Below, in pieces: positions 1-5,971 of a stretch of 9,662 bases of DNA. A model generated the notes under the pieces. That model saw only the letters and a program-made list of their open reading frames with translations. It was not told the DNA's origin and ran no database searches. The DNA comes from an uncultured Desulfobacterales bacterium (GTDB taxonomy: Bacteria > Desulfobacterota > Desulfobacteria > Desulfobacterales > JAFDCJ01): assembly GCA_945787595.1 (NCBI GenBank), contig CALZJV010000387.1:1-9662 (forward strand), in the 5' to 3' direction. Numbering within the stretch: the stretch's first letter is position 1; every line of letters begins with the position of its first letter. Position numbers and translations under genes: made by a program.

Positions 1-4
1 TTCA

Positions 5-40
5 GGTTTCAGGATTCGGTATTTACTGACACCTGAAACC
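5..40. repeat. TGAAACC hairpin at window start
   Basis: GGTTTCAGG at 5-13 is the exact reverse complement of CCTGAAACC at 32-40, giving a 9-bp stem with an 18-nt loop. The right arm continues into TTGAAC, the same motif style as the TGAACC repeats near 3550, 3730 and 6000. It is probably a member of that dispersed intergenic repeat family rather than a gene-specific signal. Confidence 0.5.
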
Positions 41-79
41 TTGAACAGATTTGATCTATGGCAGAGCCGATCACCTCTG

Positions 80-111
80 ACCTGGCCCTGAGGACCAGGT
101 TTTCGATTTTG
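80..111 (+). terminator. Possible Rho-independent terminator of a gene upstream of the window
   Basis: ACCTGG (80-85) pairs with CCAGGT (95-100) around a 9-nt loop and is followed by an interrupted T-run (TTTT CG ATTTT). The stem is GC-rich but short. It would end a plus-strand transcript entering from the left. The prediction is from sequence shape only. Confidence 0.35.
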
Positions 112-260
112 AATAAAGTGGGATTACCTTTTAAAAGTAACAATGCGAAAGAAAGCATGATTTTCACCAGCCCAGATCTACCCAAACATTGCAACATTGA
201 GGTCTACTTTCACCCAAGGTAAACGAAATACCCACTCACAGGCGACCGAGACCTGAAATT

Positions 261-266
261 AAGGAG
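261..266 (+). promoter_or_regulatory. Ribosome binding site that sets the kinase start
   Basis: AAGGAG lies 8 nt before the ATG at 275 but only 2 nt before the in-frame GTG at 269. The spacing therefore favours ATG 275 and a product two residues shorter than the longest open frame. Confidence 0.75.
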
Positions 267-274
267 TTGTGCGT

Positions 275-1828
275 ATGCCGGCAAAAACGCCTTCCATTAC
301 CAACATTGCCCTGGTTGGCGGCGGGGAATTTTGCAGGGAGATCCTCGAAAAAACCACCTCTGTATATGAGCAGGAAGGGGTCTACGCGCCCATTTTAGCG
401 GTGGCGGATCCCGATTCCGAAAGTCCGGGAATTAAACTGGCGGATGAACTGGGTCTGTTAACCTTCAATGATTGTCACCAGCTATACGATCGGCGTTACA
501 GCATCCATCTAATTATCATGCTGACACCCGAGCAGGAAATTTTCGATGATATCCTGCGCACACGCCCCCCCCGCATCCGTTTGCTTTCCTACAATGTCTT
601 TAAAATTTTCTGGAAGGCTATCGGTTTAGAAGAGCGCAAACTGCGGGAACGGACCAAGGAGATGGAGACAATTCTGAACGGAATTCAGGATTTTATCATG
701 GTGATTACCCCCCAGATGGAAATTATCGAGGTCAACGACGCATTCCTTTCAAAAATGCACTATACCCGCAAAGACGTCATCGGCAAGAAATGCTACGAGG
801 TCTATCACAAAATCGGCCATCCCTGTAACGGCGGACTAACCGACTGTCCCCTGCGTGAAGTCGTCAGCAACAAAAGACAGATTCGCAATATCCAAACCCG
901 CCTGATGCCGGACGGTGAAAAACGCTATTATGAAGTCTATATTTATCCGATCTGGGAAAAGGACGGAAAAATACAAAAATTTATTCACATCAGCCGCGAC
1001 ATCACCCAGCACAAAAAAGAAGAAGAGGAAATCACGCGCCGACTCGAACAGATGGTTGAAGATCGTACGCGCCAGGTAAAGGAAACCCACGAAAAACTCC
1101 TGCACCAGGACAAGATGTCCTCTTTGGGCAAGCTGTCTGCGTCGGTGGTGCATGAAATTAATAATCCGATTGCCGGCATCTTGAATCTGATCATGCTGAT
1201 GCAACGAATTATGGCCGAGGACACCCTCGGCCAGAAGGAAATCGAGCAGTTTCAGCGCTACCTGAGTCTTATGGAAACCGAAACCCGGCGAACCAGTCGC
1301 ATCGTATCAAACCTGCTGGCATTCTCCCGCCAGTCCAAGATGGAGCCGAAGCGTTTGGACCTCAACCGTCTCATTGAACAAACCTTGTTTTTAAATTCAA
1401 ACCTGCTAAAAATGGACGGCGTCAAGGTGGAGACTAAGCTGGATCCCGATCTGCCGGACCTGCTGGGCTCCGAAGACCAGCTTCAGCAAGTCTTCATGAA
1501 CCTGGTGTCCAATGCCAGTGAAGCAATGGGAGGCGGCCGTGGCGGCGTGCTGACCATTGAGACCCGGCATATACTGCGTGAAGACCGGCTGCAGATTAAC
1601 TTCAGGGATACCGGTTGCGGTATCCCCGAAGATAATTATGCCAAACTGTTTGAACCGTTTTTCACCACCAAGAAAAAAGGCAAGGGTGTCGGCTTGGGTC
1701 TATCCGTCGCTTACGGAATTATCCAGGAACACGAAGGATCTATTTACGTGAAATCAAAAGTGGGGCAAGGCACAACCTTTCAGGTTAAACTGCCCTTGAA
1801 ATCCGCTATCGGTCGGCACGTGAAGTAA
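275..1828 (+). CDS. Soluble sensor histidine kinase: Rossmann-like domain, PAS, HisKA, HATPase
   Basis: Cytoplasmic sensor kinase of a two-component system (517 aa from ATG 275); no hydrophobic segment looks membrane-spanning. Residues about 8-110 resemble the NAD-binding half of Gfo/Idh-type dehydrogenases: IALVGGGEFC (11-20), then LAVADPD (41-47) ending a second strand, then LGLLTFND and LIIMLTP. A PAS domain follows (about 128-245) with three cysteines (C173, C184, C191) in a CYEV..PC..CPL pattern. A charged coiled coil (about 246-278) leads into the H-box with the phosphorylated His (HEINNP, H293). The ATPase shows the N-box (N413), G1 DTGCGIP (445-451), F-box FEPFF and G2 GKGVGLGL (469-476), so it should be active. 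The sigma-54 regulator at 2211 is the likely partner, though a 382-bp repeat-filled gap separates them. The signal is unknown; the Rossmann domain suggests a nucleotide or redox ligand (inference). Confidence 0.9.
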   Translation: MPAKTPSITNIALVGGGEFCREILEKTTSVYEQEGVYAPILAVADPDSESPGIKLADELGLLTFNDCHQLYDRRYSIHLIIMLTPEQEIFDDILRTRPPRIRLLSYNVFKIFWKAIGLEERKLRERTKEMETILNGIQDFIMVITPQMEIIEVNDAFLSKMHYTRKDVIGKKCYEVYHKIGHPCNGGLTDCPLREVVSNKRQIRNIQTRLMPDGEKRYYEVYIYPIWEKDGKIQKFIHISRDITQHKKEEEEITRRLEQMVEDRTRQVKETHEKLLHQDKMSSLGKLSASVVHEINNPIAGILNLIMLMQRIMAEDTLGQKEIEQFQRYLSLMETETRRTSRIVSNLLAFSRQSKMEPKRLDLNRLIEQTLFLNSNLLKMDGVKVETKLDPDLPDLLGSEDQLQQVFMNLVSNASEAMGGGRGGVLTIETRHILREDRLQINFRDTGCGIPEDNYAKLFEPFFTTKKKGKGVGLGLSVAYGIIQEHEGSIYVKSKVGQGTTFQVKLPLKSAIGRHVK

Positions 1829-1930
1829 GGAAATTGGATCTGGAAGATTAGATGAAGTAGAATTAATTACAAATTACAAGCGCCACCTGATCTTAAAATT
1901 GGGCCAATAGCGGTAAAACAAAATTTTTAT

Positions 1931-2003
1931 AACCACGAAACACACGAAATGACACGAAATAAGATGGGTTGATTGTTTCGTATGTTTCGCGTGTTTCGTG
2001 GTT
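1931..2003. repeat. ACACGAAA palindromic repeat
   Basis: The left arm (1931-1959) consists of three roughly 10-bp units ending in ACGAAA. The right arm (1976-2003) is its near reverse complement, so the two can form a stem of about 28 bp with a few mismatches and one bulge around a 16-nt loop. The outer part, AACCACGAAACAC against GTGTTTCGTGGTT, is perfect over 13 bp. I know this ACCACGAAA..ACACGAAA motif as a style of intergenic repeat in Desulfobacterota; it could also attenuate transcription between kinase and regulator. Confidence 0.75.
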
Positions 2004-2054
2004 TGAATAAAATGGCCGAGGTTAGGATCAACCCCGAATTAATCATTCAAAGCC

Positions 2055-2120
2055 GTTTGAGATTTCGAATTTGAGTCATTGGATTTTATCTGTCTTTTGG
2101 GATTTGTTTTTTGGGATTTA
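2055..2120. repeat. TTTGGGATTT low-complexity repeat
   Basis: TTTGAGATTT (2056-2065) is followed by two exact TTTGGGATTT copies at 2096-2105 and 2110-2119, within a T/G-rich tract. It is non-coding and looks like a degenerate dispersed repeat rather than a promoter. Confidence 0.55.
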
Positions 2121-2210
2121 CAGTGTCTCAAAGCCCATTGCTCCATCACGCCAACTTGAACGATTAAAAATAATCATAGTCTGCCGGCCGTACCCAGTTA
2201 GGAGATTTCC

Positions 2211-3551
2211 ATGAGCAGCGTAAAAATACTGATCGTCGATGATGAATTGATTATGCGGGAATCCCTCGCCGGTTGGCTACAGAGAGATGGACATACTGTG
2301 GACACCGTACCCAGCGGAGAAGCGGCCATGGAAAAATTAAAGGAGGCACGCTTCGACATTATGCTGGTGGACATCAAAATGGAAGGCATGAGTGGCCTTG
2401 ATGTTTTGCAGCATGTCAAAGAAAATGATCCGGATGTCGCCATCGTCATGATCACCGCCTTCGGTTCCATCCCCACCGCCATCGAAGCTATGAAAAACGG
2501 TGCCTATGACTACATGCTCAAACCGTTTGACCCCAACGAACTGGGTGTGTTGATCGATAAAATAATCAAACACCAGAACCAGGAGCGCGAAATGCTCTTT
2601 TTGCGGGAGGAGCACAAGGAGCGCACCCGGTTCGAGAGCATGATCGGCCAGTCCAAGCCCATGCAGGAAGTCTTTGATCTCATCTGTGATGTGGCCCCCA
2701 TGGAATCCACGGTGTTGATTACCGGAGAAACCGGCACCGGCAAAGGATTGGCCGCCAAAGCCATCCACACTAACAGCCCGCGCTGTAACGGTCCGTTTGT
2801 GATGGTCAATTGCGGCGCCATCCCTGAGCATCTGATGGAAAGTGAATTGTTCGGCCATCAGAAAGGGGCTTTTACGGACGCTAAGGAGACTAAAAAGGGG
2901 CGATTGGAGCTGGCCCACGACGGCACACTCTTTTTGGATGAAGTTGGCGAAATCAACATGCGCATGCAAATCGATTTGCTGCGTGTGCTGGAAGACCGGG
3001 TTTTTTATCGCGTCGGCGGCACCCAACCCATAGAAGCGGATTTCAGGGTGATTGCCGCCACCAATCGAAACCTGGAAAAAGCGATTAAAGACGGTATTTT
3101 TCGTGAAGACCTCTTTTACCGGCTCAATGTGATCTCTATCCAAATGCCGCCCCTGAATAAACGTAAAGAAGACATTCCGCTGCTGGCGGAACATTTTCTT
3201 CACCGCTTTATTCAGGAGACGAATAAAAATATCGATAAGATCGACCGTGAGGCCATGGACGAGCTCATGCTCTATGATTGGCCGGGTAATGTGCGCGAAC
3301 TTGAAAATGCCATCGAACGGGCCGTGGTGGTCACAAAGGAGCGTAAATTGCTTCCCGAGCATTTACCCATTTTCTGCCACGAACCCTTACACGCTCCCAG
3401 AAATAATAGCTTACAAGAAGTAGAAAAAGCCCACATCCGACAGATACTGACCGACAATGACTGGAATATCGCCCGCTCTGCCAAAATTCTGGACATCGAC
3501 CGATCTACGCTCTACAGCAAAATCAAACGATACGGCCTTCAGAAGAATTAA
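2211..3551 (+). CDS. NtrC-family sigma-54-dependent response regulator
   Basis: Transcriptional activator that opens sigma-54 RNA polymerase promoters by ATP hydrolysis once phosphorylated; 446 aa, normal for the family. The receiver domain (1-120) has the acidic pair D10/D11, phospho-acceptor D54 (MLVD), T82 and K104. The AAA+ domain (about 145-375) has Walker A GETGTGKG (172-179), the sigma-54-contacting loop GAFTDA (219-224, matching the GAFTGA consensus except D for the last G), Walker B GTLFLDE (238-244) and WPGNVREL (357-364). A Fis-type helix-turn-helix (about 402-443) binds DNA, with the recognition region around AKILDIDRSTLYSKIKRYG. AGGAG 6 nt upstream supports the ATG. The upstream histidine kinase is the likely phosphate donor. 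Target promoters are not identifiable here. Confidence 0.95.
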   Translation: MSSVKILIVDDELIMRESLAGWLQRDGHTVDTVPSGEAAMEKLKEARFDIMLVDIKMEGMSGLDVLQHVKENDPDVAIVMITAFGSIPTAIEAMKNGAYDYMLKPFDPNELGVLIDKIIKHQNQEREMLFLREEHKERTRFESMIGQSKPMQEVFDLICDVAPMESTVLITGETGTGKGLAAKAIHTNSPRCNGPFVMVNCGAIPEHLMESELFGHQKGAFTDAKETKKGRLELAHDGTLFLDEVGEINMRMQIDLLRVLEDRVFYRVGGTQPIEADFRVIAATNRNLEKAIKDGIFREDLFYRLNVISIQMPPLNKRKEDIPLLAEHFLHRFIQETNKNIDKIDREAMDELMLYDWPGNVRELENAIERAVVVTKERKLLPEHLPIFCHEPLHAPRNNSLQEVEKAHIRQILTDNDWNIARSAKILDIDRSTLYSKIKRYGLQKN

Positions 3552-3583
3552 CCCTGAACCCTTATATAAAACTCATTCATTTA

Positions 3584-3656
3584 GACAGGATTAACAGGAT
3601 TAACAGGATTTTTTTGCTAAGGATGACTATATCCTGTCCATCCAGTTGATCCTGTC
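3584..3656. repeat. ACAGGATTA imperfect hairpin repeat
   Basis: The left arm (3584-3610) has three ACAGGATT(A) units in tandem at 9-bp spacing. The right arm (3630-3656) is the inverse (ATCCTGT..ATCC..ATCCTGTC), matching at about 20 of 27 positions around a 19-nt loop. The left arm ends in a run of T. It lies just after the regulator stop codon and may act as its terminator, but its tandem-unit structure matches dispersed intergenic repeats typical of Desulfobacterota. Confidence 0.75.
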
Positions 3657-3726
3657 AGAAAAATAAAATTGTATTTCGTTAAGTTTTTTATTCGATTAAA
3701 CTGGCCGCTTTTTTGGCCGGCGGCGT

Positions 3727-3756
3727 GGCTGAACCCTGAACCTATGAACCTTTACC
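3727..3756. repeat. TGAACC repeat cluster upstream of the protease
   Basis: Three spaced copies of TGAACC (after CC, CTA and at the start) lie in 30 bp, with a related pair at 3550-3561. The same motif reappears on the same strand at 5991-6034. It is non-coding by context, since in-frame stops precede the protease start. Confidence 0.6.
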
Positions 3757-3766
3757 AAAAGACAGC

Positions 3767-4327
3767 TTGACTTCCCAATCTGAACATAGCATTTTGATTT
3801 CGCCGGTTGGAGAGTTAAGTGCCGAAGTGATCGGGGCCGTGGCCGGAGAAATAAAGCAGGTGTTCGGTTTTTCAACCGAAACAAGCCCGATTCTGCAGGA
3901 TCTTTCTTTTGCGCTGGATGACAACCGCAATCAATATCACTCGACGGCCATCCTGGATCGGCTGGCCGCCAATATCCCCCCCCATGCCGTCCGGGTATTG
4001 GCCATCGCCCAGGTCGATCTGTTCATTCCTATTTTAACCCATGTCTACGGTGAAGCTCAGCTCGGTGGTGCCGCCTGCATTGTATCAACGTTCCGGTTGA
4101 ATGAGGGACGTTCGGCAATCAATATTTCCCCAAAGTACATGGATAGGATCGTAAAAGAAGCCATTCACGAGCTGGGTCATACCTTCAATCTGCGCCACTG
4201 CCCGGAGCAGACCTGCATCATGCATTACTGCCGCAATGAAGAAGATGTCGACCGCAAATCCGGTCAGCTTTGCCGCTATTGTATCATAATGCTGCAGGAT
4301 GAAATCAAGAGATTAGGAACGAGCTGA
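3767..4327 (+). CDS. Archaemetzincin-type zinc metalloprotease
   Basis: Probable aminopeptidase-like metzincin (186 aa, usual family length). The zinc motif HELGHTFNLRHC (134-145) gives ligands H134, H138 and H144 with general base E135. Then C145, C150 and C169-x-x-C172 follow in the spacing of archaemetzincins, where the cysteines bind a second zinc. M152 is the Met-turn. The glycine normally found after the second His is N141 here. There is no signal peptide, so it is cytoplasmic. The only in-frame start near the conserved N-terminus (ILISPVG) is TTG 3767, with TTG 3791 as a less likely alternative. No clear Shine-Dalgarno precedes it, only an AAAAG-like stretch beside TGAACC repeats, so expression may be weak. 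The substrate is unknown. Its position after the regulator suggests no firm functional link. Confidence 0.88.
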   Translation: MTSQSEHSILISPVGELSAEVIGAVAGEIKQVFGFSTETSPILQDLSFALDDNRNQYHSTAILDRLAANIPPHAVRVLAIAQVDLFIPILTHVYGEAQLGGAACIVSTFRLNEGRSAINISPKYMDRIVKEAIHELGHTFNLRHCPEQTCIMHYCRNEEDVDRKSGQLCRYCIIMLQDEIKRLGTS

Positions 4328-4500
4328 GGTTTTCAAATAGTAGATTCTGGTAGCTTGGATCAGGCAAACAATATCAATGCCTTGAAAGAAGACAAAATCA
4401 GGATCTTAGCCTGCCGGTACCATTACTAAAACTAAGGAACCGCCGCTTGTCTATCTTATCCGTTTGCGCCTGTCATGATAAACTGCATTTATACATAAGG

Positions 4501-4564
4501 AATTTTATCGGACAGAATTTTCTCTTTCTTATTTTGCTGCGCTAAAATGCCGTCCGATAAAATT
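4501..4564. repeat. Long inverted repeat (possible mobile-element remnant or structured RNA)
   Basis: AATTTTATCGGAC (4501-4513) has a perfect 13-bp inverted copy at 4552-4564. Pairing continues inward through about 8 more positions with two mismatches, for a stem of about 21 bp and a loop of about 22 nt. The loop is too long and the tract after it lacks a T-run, so it is not a standard terminator. It may be a palindromic dispersed element. Confidence 0.65.
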
Positions 4565-4684
4565 GTAATATGTCGCCTGTCACAAATCACGCCAGCCCCT
4601 TGTGCCTTCACCCTGCATCCTGCCAGCCATGACGGCATCCGCCGCAACGCCCCTTGAAAGGATTGGGTCATTTTAGTTTGGCAA

Positions 4685-4728
4685 TTAAAACAAAAAAAGG
4701 CAGTCAAAGATTAATCTGCAACTGCCTT
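4685..4728 (-). terminator. Rho-independent terminator of the membrane-protein gene
   Basis: Read on the minus strand, AAGGCAGT (4728-4721) pairs with ACTGCCTT (4704-4697) to give an 8-bp stem. A secondary AGATTAATCT palindrome lies in the loop, and a TTTTTTTG-TTTT tract follows (4698-4686). It lies about 140 bp past the stop codon at 4871, in the right orientation for that gene. Confidence 0.75.
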
Positions 4729-4870
4729 CGCTTTTATCAATATTTAATATTTAAAATGCGACCCTTATCTTTTCATTGACCGCGAACCTATAATACCGAA
4801 ATAACGGGCGCGAAACGGGTAAAAAAACGAGACCGAGCTGAAGACGGTATAACATGACAATGGGTTTCAT

Positions 4871-5590
4871 TCACCTGCGCTCCCACTTTCTTGCGATATT
4901 ACTTATAATCACTGCACTTAATCCCCAGGCCAGCGGAAGAGAAATCGGCAACCCAATTGATCGGAGGTAGGGATACTGGTATACCCAAAATCCAAGTTTC
5001 ATACATAGATACTCGCCCACCGTACCGCATACTGCGCCAATGATAAAAATAAGCATATCCCTTTGTTTATGCCAAAAAATCACTGCAGGCAGCGTGAAAA
5101 CAAAATAGGTCACCGCAAATTTTTTACTGATCAGAAAAGAGGCTGTAACGTAATAGACCATGATCATGCCACCCATCATCCCGTTGATCAGCTTTACAGG
5201 CAGTTCCCTGTCGTCGGGCCATTTTTTGGATATGCTTGTATGAATTGTGATGGACAAACGCCGATAAAAGCAAAAGAGATATGCCCATACCAATGGGATC
5301 CAGACCGGGATACCCCCAACCAGCCCGGGTGCAGAATACGACCAGACACCATATTTTACACATAGCATCTCAGAAGGGGTTCCGAGAGCCGCCGCTGCAA
5401 TCATGGTTGCCGCATCTGCCTTCTCCTTCCAGAAAAAAAGCTGGGCTCCCAGGCCAGCACCCAGTAACACAGTTGCAATCAGGGGCAGCTTCCAACAACT
5501 CAACACAACGATGATCACATAGGCAGCTGAAACTATTTCGAAAAGATATTCGATTATGCTATTTTTCTGGATGGTTTCCACTTTATCCAT
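4871..5590 (-). CDS. Unrecognised polytopic membrane protein with internal duplication
   Basis: I do not recognise the family. The 239-aa product has about eight hydrophobic segments (near residues 12-32, 35-54, 60-76, 93-112, 134-153, 158-174, 178-197 and 213-234), so it sits in the inner membrane. It is built as two related four-helix halves. GT..E.LC.K.G.W.Y..P.L..(x)IP..(I/L)PL.W occurs at 70-102 and again at 189-222, an offset of about 119 residues. The conserved pairs E74/E193, K79/K198, W83/W202 and the IP..xPL.W stretch may form a symmetric substrate or cofactor site (inference). The glutamate-G-W-Y pattern faintly recalls carotenoid-modification membrane proteins, but I would not name it on that basis. 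The start is ATG 5590, with a weak ribosome binding site. A minus-strand terminator follows at 4685-4728. It appears monocistronic. Confidence 0.8.
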   Translation of the reverse strand: MDKVETIQKNSIIEYLFEIVSAAYVIIVVLSCWKLPLIATVLLGAGLGAQLFFWKEKADAATMIAAAALGTPSEMLCVKYGVWSYSAPGLVGGIPVWIPLVWAYLFCFYRRLSITIHTSISKKWPDDRELPVKLINGMMGGMIMVYYVTASFLISKKFAVTYFVFTLPAVIFWHKQRDMLIFIIGAVCGTVGEYLCMKLGFWVYQYPYLRSIGLPISLPLAWGLSAVIISNIARKWERR

Positions 5591-5971
5591 ACTGTTATTT
5601 TCGCTTCTGCAGTTTGAATATTTATCGTGTAGGGTTCCAGTATTTAACCATGTGGGATTGATATATATGTTAAACGCGCCCTACAGCAGTTGATTTTGAT
5701 GTTTATCAACCGCGCAACCCCAAAGCAAGCGCCTATTACCGCTGCGCCGAGGATCACTTCGAACAGCTGGAAACCGTCTGGGACGAGCGTTATCAAAGCC
5801 GCTTTGGTTAATCGGATGATTAATGATTCCGTTTAATTGACGCCTCAAAATGTTGGGCTGCAGCCGAAGCCGACATACAATTCACCATTTTCGATTCATC
5901 CGCTTTTAAAAAGCAACTTCTTATCTTTGCACCACGGGATTTTGTCTTCCAAGACTGTCAATCAATCTTTC
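5591..5971. other. Spacer holding a transposase remnant
   Basis: This region between two minus-strand genes must include the promoter of the membrane protein (5591 onward), though I cannot pick out convincing -35/-10 boxes. It contains the plus-strand transposase stub at 5667-5811. From 5812 to 5971 only two short perfect palindromes, GGCTGCAGCC (5856-5865) and GTCTTCCAAGAC (5944-5955), stand out. Confidence 0.5.
5667..5811 (+). pseudogene. N-terminal remnant of an IS91-type transposase
   Basis: After a frameshift, the frame 5689-5811 encodes VDFDVYQPRNPKASAYYRC, then AEDHFEQLETVWDERYQSRFG and a stop. This resembles the extreme N-terminus of IS91-family (Y2/HUH) transposases, just before their zinc-ribbon domain. 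The start lies in a different frame: ATG 5667 gives MLNAPYS, and one extra base near 5688 joins it to VDFDVYQP. A stop at 5809-5811 ends the frame where the family continues with FWRP and a full catalytic protein, and no later part of the transposase is visible. It is therefore a dead stub of an insertion sequence. Recognition is from memory of the family; the frames and stops are direct observations. It lies opposite in orientation to both neighbours. Confidence 0.7.

Larger units (their letters stand above)
1829..2210. other. Kinase-regulator spacer, repeat-filled
   Basis: This 382-bp spacer has no convincing gene. It holds the ACACGAAA palindrome (1931-2003) and the TTTGGGATTT low-complexity repeat (about 2055-2120). 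The last 15 bp carry the ribosome binding site AGGAG (2200-2204), 6 nt before the regulator ATG. No clear promoter or terminator is visible apart from the palindrome itself. Confidence 0.7.
3552..3766. other. Spacer between regulator and metalloprotease, made largely of repeats
   Basis: This 215-bp spacer contains TGAACC motifs at both ends (about 3550-3561 and 3727-3756) and the ACACGG-free ACAGGATTA hairpin at 3584-3656. A short GGCCG..GGCCGG inverted motif sits near 3702-3722. No gene is seen. The second TGAACC cluster runs to within about 10 bp of the protease start and occupies the place of a normal ribosome binding site. Confidence 0.6.
4328..4870. other. 543-bp non-coding region with hairpins
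   Basis: I find no supportable gene. It contains a long hairpin at 4501-4564 and the minus-strand terminator at 4685-4728. The 9-mer CGCCTGTCA occurs twice (4467-4475 and 4574-4582) on either side of the long hairpin. The stretch 4584-4670 is relatively GC-rich and may belong to the same element. The last 140 bp before the membrane-protein stop codon show nothing recognisable. Confidence 0.6.

Noticed and set aside
9..197. 62-codon minus-strand open frame at the window start
   Set aside because: Its last codons come from the TGAAACC hairpin and its middle crosses the terminator-like stem; no ribosome binding site or family resemblance.
2337..3362. Long open frame (341 codons) antisense to the sigma-54 regulator
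   Set aside because: It is the mirror of a highly conserved coding sequence, has no recognisable domains and lacks its own ribosome binding site. The plus-strand gene explains the DNA completely.
3584..3656. CRISPR-like array suggested by regular ACAGGATTA units
   Set aside because: Units are 9 bp with no spacers and form a single hairpin; no cas genes are present.
4489..4707. 72-codon minus-strand open frame in the 4328-4870 spacer
   Set aside because: It runs through both the long palindrome and part of the terminator, and the protein shows no domain. More likely part of a repeat element than a gene.
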